From Acidobacteriaceae bacterium KBS 83 (GTDB lineage Bacteria; Acidobacteriota; Terriglobia; Terriglobales; Acidobacteriaceae), in assembly GCA_000381585.1 (NCBI GenBank), contig KB906734.1, positions 558,001 to 622,000 of the forward strand: a DNA stretch of 64,000 nt. The letters are read 5' to 3'. Shown piece after piece: positions 35,551 through 43,075 of the stretch. Under the pieces are notes generated by a model. It did no database searches. It was not told the origin of the DNA and saw nothing but the letters and a program-made list of their open reading frames with translations. Position numbers and translations under genes: made by a program. Position 1 is the stretch's first letter, and the number at the start of each line of letters is the position of its first letter.

Positions 35551-37485
35551 TTGTACGAATTCAGCAGATTCCGCTTCGATCCTGAGAATCACTTGCTGGA
35601 AGGTGACGGGAAGCCGATTCCTCTCACGCCCAAAGCATTCGAGATCCTGCGCGTGCTCGTTCAGAACGGCAGCCGGCTGACGACCAAGGAAGAACTGATG
35701 CGCCAGGTCTGGCCCGACAGCTTCGTGGAAGAAGCCAACCTCACGGTGACCATATCTGCGCTGCGCAAGCAGCTGGCCAATGCGTCAGACGGCCAACAGT
35801 ATATTGAGACGGTTCCGAAGAAAGGCTATCGGTTTGCGGTACCGGTCTCGGCGCGGCCCAATCAGATCCATTCGGAGACTCTTCAGGTAGAGAAGGGGAA
35901 TGGCGAACAAGCCCTGACTCTTCCGGCGGAGTTGGCGATTGCACCAGCTGCGATGCCGGCGCCAGCAAAGGAAGTCAGGGCTTGGAAGTGGCGATCCCGC
36001 TCGGGGCTGCTGTTGCTATCTTTGCTGGCAGTCCTCCCGCTCGGGCTACTCTATACTGCTCATTGGAGAAAGCCTGCGCAGCAGCCGATCGCGAAGCTGC
36101 AGCGGCGGCTGGCGGTACTTCCTTTCCAAAATATCCGTCATGATGCCAGCACAGAATTCCTGGGATTCTCGCTGGCTGACGCTGTCATCACAAAGCTTGG
36201 ATACGTCAGCGAAGTTTCGGTTCGGCCTTCTTATGCCGTACAGAAGTATGGTTCACAGACCATTGATATTCCCAAACTTGCGGCCGACCTCAACGTCGAC
36301 ACACTTCTGATCGGAACTTATCTTCGCGAAGGGGAAGATCTTCGAATCGCCTGCCAGCTAATCGATGTGAAGACTGACGAAATTCTGTGGCGAGGTGCAT
36401 TCGATCTGAAGTACGACAAGCTTCTGACGGTGCAGGACGAGGTCGCTCTGAAAACCGTACAGGGGCTTGAACTGACTCTTCCTGGTCCGGAAGCGGGAAA
36501 GCTAAAGACAAATCCGAATGTCAGCCCAGCTGCCTACGAATATTACCTGCGCGGGGTCGATCTCTATTCCAAAGGCGACTTCCCACTGGCAATACAGATG
36601 CTGGAGAAATCGACTGAACTGGCTCCGCAATTCGCATCCGCCTGGGCGAATCTCGGGCGCGCGTACACGGCGAACGCTTCTTTTCAGGTTGGCGGCAGAA
36701 ACCGCTACAACAAGGCAGAGGCCGCATTCGCGAAAGCCTTGTCACTTCAACCCGATGCAATTGATGCCCGCATTTATATGGCGAACATGTTTACAGACAC
36801 TGGCCAAGTCGAGAAGGCGGTGCCGCTGTTGCGTGAAGCTCTCAAAAGCAATCCGAACCATGCGGAGGTTCATTGGGAACTGGGGTATGCGTACCGTTTT
36901 GCTGGAATGCTGCAAGCGTCTCTTGCGGAATGTGAGCGGGCAAGGCAAATCGATCCTGGTGTCAAACTGAACAGCTCAGCGCTCAATACATATTTGTATC
37001 TAGGGCAGTATGACCGGTTCCTGGAGAGTCTTCCGCGTACGGACGATGTTGCGCTGATCGTGTTTTATCGCGGTCTCGGTGAATACTACAAAGGGAATAC
37101 CAGAGCCGCACAAGCCGATTTTGATCATGCGTTCGCATTGGACAGCTCGCTGCTTCAGGCAATCGTTGGTAAGGCAATCAGTCGGGGAATTCAACACGAC
37201 ACTAATGGCGCAGCAACCATGCTGCATGAAGTGGAAGCCAAGATAAACGATCGCGGAATGGTCGATCCTGAGGCAATGTACAAGATCGCACAGGCCTACA
37301 TAACGATCGGCGACAAGAAGTCGGCGGTCCGCTGGTTGGGCAGATCGATTGAAGATGGATTTTTCTCGTATCCGTACCTTGCAACAGATCCGCTCCTGAC
37401 CCCCATACGCGATGAAAGCGAATCCGCAGCGCTGATAGAGATGGCTCGCAAGCGCCACGACAGGTTCAACGCGTTGTTTTTCTAA
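35551..37485 (+). CDS. CadC-type winged-helix regulator with TolB-like and TPR domains
   Basis: This membrane-anchored regulator has an OmpR/CadC winged helix at about 1-97 (PLTPKAFEILRVLVQNG, YIETVPKKGYRFAVPV). A single transmembrane helix follows at about 150-170 (GLLLLSLLAVLPLGLLYTA), then a TolB/FlgO-like domain (RRLAVLPFQNIR, about 185-310) and about six TPR units to the end. It would bind DNA while sensing periplasmic or envelope signals. The start is odd: the frame only opens at TTG 35551, but ATG 35538 in another frame reads MDQSF, and removing one G near 35553 would join it to YEFSRF, the usual beginning of this family. A one-base indel or assembly error is possible. Confidence 0.88.
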   Translation: MYEFSRFRFDPENHLLEGDGKPIPLTPKAFEILRVLVQNGSRLTTKEELMRQVWPDSFVEEANLTVTISALRKQLANASDGQQYIETVPKKGYRFAVPVSARPNQIHSETLQVEKGNGEQALTLPAELAIAPAAMPAPAKEVRAWKWRSRSGLLLLSLLAVLPLGLLYTAHWRKPAQQPIAKLQRRLAVLPFQNIRHDASTEFLGFSLADAVITKLGYVSEVSVRPSYAVQKYGSQTIDIPKLAADLNVDTLLIGTYLREGEDLRIACQLIDVKTDEILWRGAFDLKYDKLLTVQDEVALKTVQGLELTLPGPEAGKLKTNPNVSPAAYEYYLRGVDLYSKGDFPLAIQMLEKSTELAPQFASAWANLGRAYTANASFQVGGRNRYNKAEAAFAKALSLQPDAIDARIYMANMFTDTGQVEKAVPLLREALKSNPNHAEVHWELGYAYRFAGMLQASLAECERARQIDPGVKLNSSALNTYLYLGQYDRFLESLPRTDDVALIVFYRGLGEYYKGNTRAAQADFDHAFALDSSLLQAIVGKAISRGIQHDTNGAATMLHEVEAKINDRGMVDPEAMYKIAQAYITIGDKKSAVRWLGRSIEDGFFSYPYLATDPLLTPIRDESESAALIEMARKRHDRFNALFF

Positions 37486-37551
37486 CTTGCGCCATGCTTT
37501 TGCGATTTCGGCGGTGCTCGTTCGCGGCATTTGCCGGCGGAGCGGGATTCA

Positions 37552-38013
37552 ATGCCCAAACGTAGCGCAGGTCTGATCATGTACCGATGGCAGGAGCAGG
37601 AATTGGAGATCTTCCTGGTTCATCCTGGCGGCCTTTTCTGGACAAAGAAGGATAAGGGCGCATGGACTATTCCCAAAGGTGAATATGCGGAAGGCGAGGA
37701 ACCATTGGAGGCCGCAAAGCGTGAATTCCAGGAGGAGACCGGCTTCGCTGCGCACGGACAGTTCTTAGAACTGGGCGCTGTCAAACAGGCGGGAGGAAAG
37801 ACCGTTGCCGCGTGGGCCTTTGAGGGGAACTGCGATCCCGCCAAGCTCTCCAGCAATCTTTGCCAGATAGAGTGGCCGCCACACTCCGGACGTCTGGTGG
37901 AGTTTCCCGAGGTGGATCAAGGACGTTGGTTTTCCATCGCGGCAGGGCGAGACTATATTTTGAAGAGCCAGGGACCGCTACTTGATATGCTTCAGGCCGC
38001 ATTGAAGCGGTAG
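37552..38013 (+). CDS. Nudix hydrolase
   Basis: This 153-residue protein has the Nudix box spanning about residues 42-64, with GEYAEGEEP at its start and REFQEETGF at its end, fitting G-x5-E-x7-REUxEExGU. Nudix enzymes cleave a nucleoside diphosphate linked to another group; the early RSAGLIMYRW and central PKGEYAEGEE resemble the diadenosine-polyphosphate-like subgroup, but this is tentative. ATG 37552 gives the typical N-terminus and follows a GGAG about ten bases upstream; the frame is open to 37531. It ends within a few bases of a TPR gene remnant. Confidence 0.88.
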   Translation: MPKRSAGLIMYRWQEQELEIFLVHPGGLFWTKKDKGAWTIPKGEYAEGEEPLEAAKREFQEETGFAAHGQFLELGAVKQAGGKTVAAWAFEGNCDPAKLSSNLCQIEWPPHSGRLVEFPEVDQGRWFSIAAGRDYILKSQGPLLDMLQAALKR

Positions 38014-38222
38014 GCGGCGACACGGCCGGCGCCATCGCCGAACTTGAAACGGCGGTGCGATTGTCACCGGAAAGTGAGAAATTCCATCAGGAACTGGCTG
38101 ATGCTTAATCGGCAGCTCTGCGCACAGAAGACGCACACAAAGAAATGGCGATATGCAATGTGCTCAGGTCGCGAGTACAGAGCGATGCCTCGTCGCGTCA
38201 CGCTGTCAGTCCTGAGCAATAA
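38010..38222 (+). pseudogene. TPR protein C-terminal remnant with in-frame stop
   Basis: Frame three reads GGDTAGAIAELETAVRLSPE, then SEKFHQELADA, a TAA at 38106, and then continues in the same frame as SAALRTEDAHKEMAICNVLR before another TAA at 38220. The first part is a clear TPR helix pair and the later part looks like its natural C-terminal extension. No start or upstream TPR units are present. It is therefore a decayed end of a TPR protein gene. Confidence 0.55.
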
Positions 38223-38245
38223 GCCACTCGATAGGCTAGAACATA

Positions 38246-38255
38246 ACGTTATAAT
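38246..38255 (+). promoter_or_regulatory. -10 box and candidate operator of the gntR gene
   Basis: ACGTTATAAT contains a perfect TATAAT (38250-38255) just 6 bp before GTG 38262, so transcription would start at or next to the start codon. The preceding bases make the palindrome ATAACGTTAT (38243-38252), and the same decamer occurs at 39537-39546 upstream of doxX and the chrA remnant. This suggests autoregulation. No clear -35 element is visible. Confidence 0.6.
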
Positions 38256-38261
38256 CCCTCC

Positions 38262-39023
38262 GTGTCCTCATCGACGCTTTATGCCAAAGTCGAGGAAACG
38301 ATCGCCACAGAGATCGCTCACGGCGAGTATCGTCCCGGAGATCAACTCCCTACCGAAGACGAACTGCTAGAGCGATTCCAGGTGAGCCGTATCACCGTTC
38401 GCCGTGCGATCCAGAATTTGGTCCATCGTGGCTTGCTTGAGATTCGTCGTGGACTTGGAACCTTCGTTCTGGAGCCTCGTATCCAAGCTGAGCTCACGAA
38501 ATTAACCGGCTTCGTTGAGGATATGAATGCAGCTGGGCGGAAGGCCTCCGCTCGTGTAATAAGTCAGCACATTGTCGCTGCCTCTGCACGGGTTGCGGGA
38601 CGCCTTCGCTTAGCGAAGGGAACAAAGGTGATGCGGATCGAGAGGGTCCGCCTCGCTGACGACGTGCCGATTTCCTTTGACGAGACCTATCTGCCACTTC
38701 CTCTCGGCAAAAAGATCGCACGCAATGATCTGCGGGTTTATCCAATCTTCACTCTTCTCGAAGTGGAATTCGGTGTCCCTCTGATCGAAGCAGATTATGA
38801 ACTGGAGGCAGTAATCGCGACCAAGGCGATCGCGGATGCTCTCCAAGTAAGAGTCGGGTCTCCGATCTTTCAGATCGAGCGAACCTCAATGACCATTGGC
38901 CAGCAACCGGTTGACTATGAGGTATTGTCTTATCGAGGCGATCTGGTCCGCTTCGTCACGAAACTGTCCCGTCACGCAGGAAGGGCGACAAGAAATCAGG
39001 CGTTGCGCTCACGGAAACGATAG
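38262..39023 (+). CDS. GntR/HutC-family transcriptional regulator
   Basis: This 253-residue regulator has an N-terminal winged helix (about 8-70: ELLERFQVSRITVRRAI) and a C-terminal UTRA effector domain (about 85-240: MRIERVRLADDVPISFDETY, IFQIERTSM). HutC-type members bind palindromes as dimers and respond to sugar phosphates or organic acids. GTG 38262 has no upstream leader: TATAAT ends six bases before it, so a leaderless mRNA is likely. Its 3' end overlaps the convergent doxX gene by 28 bp. A matching palindrome upstream of doxX makes that gene and the adjacent chrA remnant likely targets. Confidence 0.88.
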   Translation: MSSSTLYAKVEETIATEIAHGEYRPGDQLPTEDELLERFQVSRITVRRAIQNLVHRGLLEIRRGLGTFVLEPRIQAELTKLTGFVEDMNAAGRKASARVISQHIVAASARVAGRLRLAKGTKVMRIERVRLADDVPISFDETYLPLPLGKKIARNDLRVYPIFTLLEVEFGVPLIEADYELEAVIATKAIADALQVRVGSPIFQIERTSMTIGQQPVDYEVLSYRGDLVRFVTKLSRHAGRATRNQALRSRKR

Positions 39024-39481
39024 CGATCGATAGACCACGGACTTGGGCCCAAGAATACGAGAGCCAGGATGCATCCAATATAGATAAGATCGCATTCGTA
39101 CCCTGGCGGTCCGAATTGCGCTCGACCATCCACAACCGCCTTTAGTTTGATTGAACTGAAACCATAGGGCAAATGCACTGTAAACATGGCCGCCAGCAGG
39201 ACCGCAATCGTTGGAATACTGACCAACGCAACGAACGCTCCGAGCAGAAGCGCCGCCCCTCCCAACAACTCTACTGAAATCGTGAGATACGCCGACAGAT
39301 GCGGGAACGGAACGTGCAGTGACTGCAGGATCGCTGCAAAGGCTTCAGGTCCTTTGACGACCTTCGCATAACCGTGTTGCAAAAAACCTCCACCGGCAAT
39401 GGCACGTAGTGGTATTGCGGCGTAACGCGACATGTTTGAAAGAGTGCGAGTTGCTGCTGTAGGTGTGGATTGCGATGACAT
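38996..39481 (-). CDS. DoxX-family membrane protein
   Basis: This 161-residue protein has four hydrophobic helices and the DoxX marks RAIAGGGFLQHGYAKVVKGP (about 26-45), VELLGGAALLLGAFV and LAAMFTVHLPYGF. DoxX proteins are small inner-membrane proteins tied to oxidative or sulfur stress in some bacteria; the role here is unknown. GAGG precedes ATG 39481 by five bases. The gene converges on and overlaps the gntR gene, and an 18-bp palindrome lies 53-70 bp upstream of its start. Confidence 0.85.
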   Translation of the reverse strand: MSSQSTPTAATRTLSNMSRYAAIPLRAIAGGGFLQHGYAKVVKGPEAFAAILQSLHVPFPHLSAYLTISVELLGGAALLLGAFVALVSIPTIAVLLAAMFTVHLPYGFSSIKLKAVVDGRAQFGPPGYECDLIYIGCILALVFLGPSPWSIDRYRFRERNA

Positions 39482-39533
39482 GGAATCCTCGTTTCAATCG
39501 AGCCTGCAGTTCAAAGCCATAAATCATGTCAAT

Positions 39534-39551
39534 ATGACGTTATAATGTCAT
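39534..39551. promoter_or_regulatory. Candidate GntR operator between doxX and chrA remnant
   Basis: ATGACGTTATAATGTCAT is an inverted repeat with one mismatched pair (ATGAC-x-TTATAA-x-GTCAT). It shares the ten bases ACGTTATAAT with the gntR promoter. It lies between the divergent doxX and chrA-remnant starts and touches the latter's ATG 39550. Confidence 0.6.
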
Positions 39552-39663
39552 GCAGGTTACGGAAATATTCGTGACTCAAAACCGTTCAGCCCCGAATGCA
39601 AGTCCTGCCTTCCGTGAGGCGTTCAGATTCTGGTGGAAACTGGGCTGGATCAGCCAGGTCTAA
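39550..39663 (+). pseudogene. Truncated chromate transporter (ChrA) N-terminus
   Basis: The frame reads VTQNRSAPNASPAFREAFRF then WWKLGWISQV and stops. The ChrA family starts with the same FxxAFRFWxKLGWISFGGP pattern, a membrane transporter that exports chromate. Only the first 30-37 residues remain; the homology breaks after LGWIS at about 39654 and is replaced by unrelated sequence. ATG 39550 or GTG 39571 would be the start. It looks like the left side of a deletion or replacement. Confidence 0.6.
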
Positions 39664-39983
39664 TTCCTCCGCCGCGGATTGAAGGGTCGGAGTCTCAAGA
39701 TGCTCAGTCCCCGCCCGGGAATGGAAACCCGGTGGCCCTCCGGAGTTTGGTGCGTAGTTGCAGTTTCTCTGAGCTCTCGTCTGTGCCGAACCTCTGGCGT
39801 CCCCCGCAATAAAGCCAGGCCTCCAGCCTCTCCGGGATGCCAGCCGCTTGGCCTGTCACGCGCCGCACCAACTAACCCCGGCAGCCTGCATTTTGGTGAG
39901 AGGCCTCGGGAAAGGTCCTTCAGGCAACTCTGAAACCATGAACGGCCAGGAATGCTGCTCACGGAACGGACAAGGTATTTCCC
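39664..39983. other. Non-coding stretch between two remnants
   Basis: This 320-bp stretch lies between the chrA remnant and the broken regulator. I see no gene, RNA or clear regulatory element; the short frames lack ribosome-binding sites and recognisable sequence. Confidence 0.5.
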
Positions 39984-40240
39984 ATGAGTGACTTATATCG
40001 GTTCGGACAGTTTGTACTGGATCTCCGAGGCGCACCTGTCTCGTGATGGATCGCCCGGTTCTCTTACCCAAGACGTTCGACGCCCTGATCTGTCTGGCGC
40101 ACCCCCCACGCCTGGTCACCAAGGAGGAGCTGCTGCGAGCTGTGTGGGGAGACACCTCTTCGTGGAAGAGACGAATCTGACCCAATACATTCGCACCGGG
40201 CGACCGATCATGACCATCGTCGAAAGGGATACGGGTTCAC
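39984..40240 (+). pseudogene. Frameshifted winged-helix regulator remnant
   Basis: Parts of a CadC-type winged-helix domain appear in three frames. ATG 39984 gives MSDLYRFGQFVLDLRGAPVS and a stop. A second frame gives MDRPVLLPKTFDALICLAHP then PRLVTKEELLRAVWGDT. A third gives FVEETNLTQYI, and the second or another frame ends with RKGYGFTGKS. Together they follow the order of the domain in the regulator at 35551. The rest of the gene is missing and tRNA-Ser follows at once, so this is a degraded gene. Confidence 0.7.
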
Positions 40241-40304
40241 GGGAAAGTCGCGGTTGGCAAGCAGCAGACACTCCAAAACAAGTCGCGGTTCCGAATAGGT
40301 GTCT

Positions 40305-40394
40305 TGGCGGAGGGAGAGGGATTCGAACCCCCGTTACCCGTTAGGGTAAAGCGGTTTTCAAGACCGCCTGTTTCAACCACTCACACATCCCTCC
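40305..40394 (-). tRNA. tRNA-Ser(TGA) with encoded CCA
   Basis: On the minus strand the gene starts GGAGGGATGTGTGAGTGG and ends TCCCTCC-G-CCA. The anticodon stem GCGGT/ACCGC holds the loop CTTGAAA, hence anticodon TGA. A long variable arm (TTTACCCTAACGGGTAA) confirms tRNA-Ser. The T-arm reads GGGGTTCGAATCCC. Confidence 0.95.
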
Positions 40395-40549
40395 GCGAGC
40401 GGCGTTGCACCTTCATGATAGCGATGCGGAGGGCCAAAGCCAAAACGAGTGCTTCGCGCGGTCTTAGATGAAAAACACTCGAGGCGAGGACGTTGGCAAT
40501 TTGTTGTGGCGGCAGTTCCTTTTATGAAACTGAATTTATACCGATTCAA

Positions 40550-40579
40550 TTGACACCCATTTTGTGTCAGACCTATGAT
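40550..40579 (+). promoter_or_regulatory. Sigma70-like promoter with inverted repeat, S53 protease gene
   Basis: TTGACA (40550-40555) and TATGAT (40574-40579) are 18 bp apart. The spacer and -35 contain the inverted repeat TGACAC (40551-40556) and GTGTCA (40564-40569), which could bind a dimeric regulator. It lies about 120 bp upstream of ATG 40701. The rest of 40396-40700 holds no gene. Confidence 0.6.
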
Positions 40580-40700
40580 TTTGGCCCGGTCGCTCCAATA
40601 GTTTCTTGTCTGCTCAACGTCCGTTTGGTGTTGATTCGCACCTAGGTTTTGCATCTGATTCCACGTTCCGTAGTTCAACGTAACCATTTTGGGAGGTCGT

Positions 40701-42869
40701 ATGAATGTGCTCTATTACCTGGGCAAACGTCGGGCTGCGCTCGGCTGTGCTCTAGCACTCACCGTTACGCTGGTCGCCGGGGCAGAGCAGGGCTCGTCGA
40801 GGAGGGCAGCCATTACGAAGAAGATTGATGAGACGAGGATGGCCAGGCTCGCTGGTAATGTGCGGCCGGAGGCGACGCGCCAGAATGACCGCGGCGCAGT
40901 TGGCGATTCCATGCAACTCCAGCATCTGCAGCTTCTTCTGCAGCGACCTGCGGAAAGCGAAGCTGCACTCGATGCGTTCATGGATCGTCAGCAGACGCCA
41001 GGCAATCCGGATTATCACAGGTACCTGACCGCCGAACAGCTTGGCGCAAAGTACGGTCCGAGTAACGCGGACATCGCAACCGTTCGGGGATGGCTTGAGA
41101 TGCACGGCTTCCAGGTGAACGCTGTCTCTGCAAGCGGCATGCGGATCAACTTCTCAGGAACGGCGGGGCAGGTCACTGAGGCCTTTAGGACGGAAATTCA
41201 CCACCTCGACGTCAACGGGAAAAAGCATTTCGCGAACATGCAGGATCCAGCGGTTCCCGAGGCGCTGTCTTCCGTGGTGGCGGGCGTTGTTCATCTGAAC
41301 GACTTCAAACCGCACCCGCTGCGGACGCCCATTGTCCCGATGACAGCAAAGGGAGTCCGCGTTTCGCCGAACTTCACGATTCCTACATCCAGTGGCGATC
41401 TTCAGGCGCTGGTTCCGGCGGATCTTGCGACCATCTACGACTACAACCCGCTGTACCGCTCTGGAAACGCCGGTCAGGGCCAGACAGTGGTTCTGCTGGA
41501 GCGGACGAATCTCTTCTCGAATGCCGACTACACGACGTTCCGCAAGACATTCGGCTTGAACGCCTACAAGAACAGCAAATTCTCGGTGGTGCATCCGGGA
41601 GGCTGTCAGGATCCCGGGGTGCTGGTGGGAGATGACGGAGAGGCAGCGGTCGACGTGGAGTGGGCGGCGGCATCGGCTCCGGCAGCAAACATCGAGCTTG
41701 CCTCGTGTGCGGATACTGCAACCGATTTCGGTCCATTCATCGCCCTCGAGGCACTTCTGGAGCAGCGGAACAGACCGGCGATCGTGAGCCTGAGCTATGG
41801 AGGGCCGGAGAGCGAACAGGGTGCTTCGGGGAATCTGTTCGTCTACCAGCTTTACCAACAGGCGGCCGCAGAAGGTATTTCCGTCTTTGTTTCGAGCGGT
41901 GACTCGGGCGCGGCTACGGATAGTCAAAATCACGCGTTCTCCCATAACGGCATCAACGTGAGCGGGCTGGCCTCCACACCATTCAACCTGGCAGCCGGCG
42001 GCACCGACTACGCAGATACGTTCCTGGGCACCACAAGCAATTTCTGGAACAGCACCAACAGCCCTCGATTTGGTTCCGCGAAGTCGTATATCCCGGAGAT
42101 TCCATGGAATGATTCGTGCGCCAGCCAGCTGATTACACTGGCGCTCGGTTTCACTGTTCCGTATGGCACCAGCGGCTCCTGCAATTCCGCAGTTGGTGAG
42201 CAATTCTTCCTGGATACCGGAGCGGGCAGCGGTGGCCCGAGCGGCTGCGCCCTCGGCACCTCGGCGACCCCACCCCAGACCAATGGGAGCTGCCGAGGGT
42301 ATAGGAAGCCGATCTGGCAGCGGGGTGTCTATGGCAATCCGAACGACGGAGTGCGCGACCTGCCGGATGTTTCCATGTTCGCTGCCAATGGCGTATGGAA
42401 CCACTTCTTCATCTTCTGCTACAGCAATCCTGCCGGCGGAGGAGTGCCGTGCACGGCCGATCCATCCAACTGGGTGGGCGCGGGCGGAACGTCGTTCGTG
42501 GCGCCGATCCTTGCTGGCGTGCAGGCCCTGGTCAATCAGCGGTGGGGTCACTTCCAAGGCAACCCGAATTACGCTTACTATGCGCTGGCCAATATTGAAT
42601 ACGGCAGGCGTGGCAACGCATCCTGCAACTCCACGAACGGCACAAAGAAATTTTGCATTTTCCATGACGTCACCCTTGGCGACATGGATATCAACTGCAG
42701 AGGAAACGTAAATTGCTTCCTGCCATCAGGGACGAACGGCGTGCTTTCGGTCAGTTCGAAGAAGTACCAGCCGGCATATGCAGCCGCGCCGGGATGGGAC
42801 TTTGCGACAGGCATCGGGACGCTTGACGTGAATCTGGTCGTCCGATCGCCGATCTGGTTGTTCCGGTAA
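40701..42869 (+). CDS. Pro-kumamolisin (sedolisin, S53) serine-carboxyl protease
   Basis: This secreted acid protease of about 722 residues has a signal peptide (LGCALALTVTLVAGAEQ), an S53 prodomain to about residue 215 (QRPAESEAALDAF, NPDYHRYLTAEQLGAKYG) and the catalytic domain. The Glu and Asp of the triad lie in GEAAVDVEWAAAS, the Ser in GAGGTSFVAPILAG, and VFVSSGDSGAA is the oxyanion segment. The C-terminal calcium site region reads GWDFATGIGTLDVN. GGGAGG precedes ATG 40701 by four bases, so the TTG 40689 extension is rejected. Such proteases are abundant in acid-soil bacteria. A terminator follows. Confidence 0.93.
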   Translation: MNVLYYLGKRRAALGCALALTVTLVAGAEQGSSRRAAITKKIDETRMARLAGNVRPEATRQNDRGAVGDSMQLQHLQLLLQRPAESEAALDAFMDRQQTPGNPDYHRYLTAEQLGAKYGPSNADIATVRGWLEMHGFQVNAVSASGMRINFSGTAGQVTEAFRTEIHHLDVNGKKHFANMQDPAVPEALSSVVAGVVHLNDFKPHPLRTPIVPMTAKGVRVSPNFTIPTSSGDLQALVPADLATIYDYNPLYRSGNAGQGQTVVLLERTNLFSNADYTTFRKTFGLNAYKNSKFSVVHPGGCQDPGVLVGDDGEAAVDVEWAAASAPAANIELASCADTATDFGPFIALEALLEQRNRPAIVSLSYGGPESEQGASGNLFVYQLYQQAAAEGISVFVSSGDSGAATDSQNHAFSHNGINVSGLASTPFNLAAGGTDYADTFLGTTSNFWNSTNSPRFGSAKSYIPEIPWNDSCASQLITLALGFTVPYGTSGSCNSAVGEQFFLDTGAGSGGPSGCALGTSATPPQTNGSCRGYRKPIWQRGVYGNPNDGVRDLPDVSMFAANGVWNHFFIFCYSNPAGGGVPCTADPSNWVGAGGTSFVAPILAGVQALVNQRWGHFQGNPNYAYYALANIEYGRRGNASCNSTNGTKKFCIFHDVTLGDMDINCRGNVNCFLPSGTNGVLSVSSKKYQPAYAAAPGWDFATGIGTLDVNLVVRSPIWLFR

Positions 42870-42902
42870 GCTTCCCTACGAACCGGAGAAATCGCAATAA
42901 CA

Positions 42903-42925
42903 AGGGCCGCCAGACCGGCGGCCTT
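42903..42925 (+). terminator. Terminator after the S53 protease gene
   Basis: A 9-bp stem (42903-42911 with 42917-42925, one G-T pair) with a 5-nt loop is followed by TTGTTCT, 34 bp after the stop codon. Confidence 0.8.
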
Positions 42926-43075
42926 TGTTCTGCCCGCCAAAAAGCGGCCTTTTGTCGCAAACGGCATTTCCAGCAAATCAGAGGGAACGAAGTGACCAGC
43001 CTTGGACCTTCCTGAGCGCCCGAAAAAAAGGGCGAACCATGGGAGGCGATTCTGGCATCCTGTCAAGAGGTACCC

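Noticed and set aside
41154-42665. 503-residue minus-strand open frame opposite the S53 protease
   Set aside because: Antisense shadow of a well-supported protease gene.
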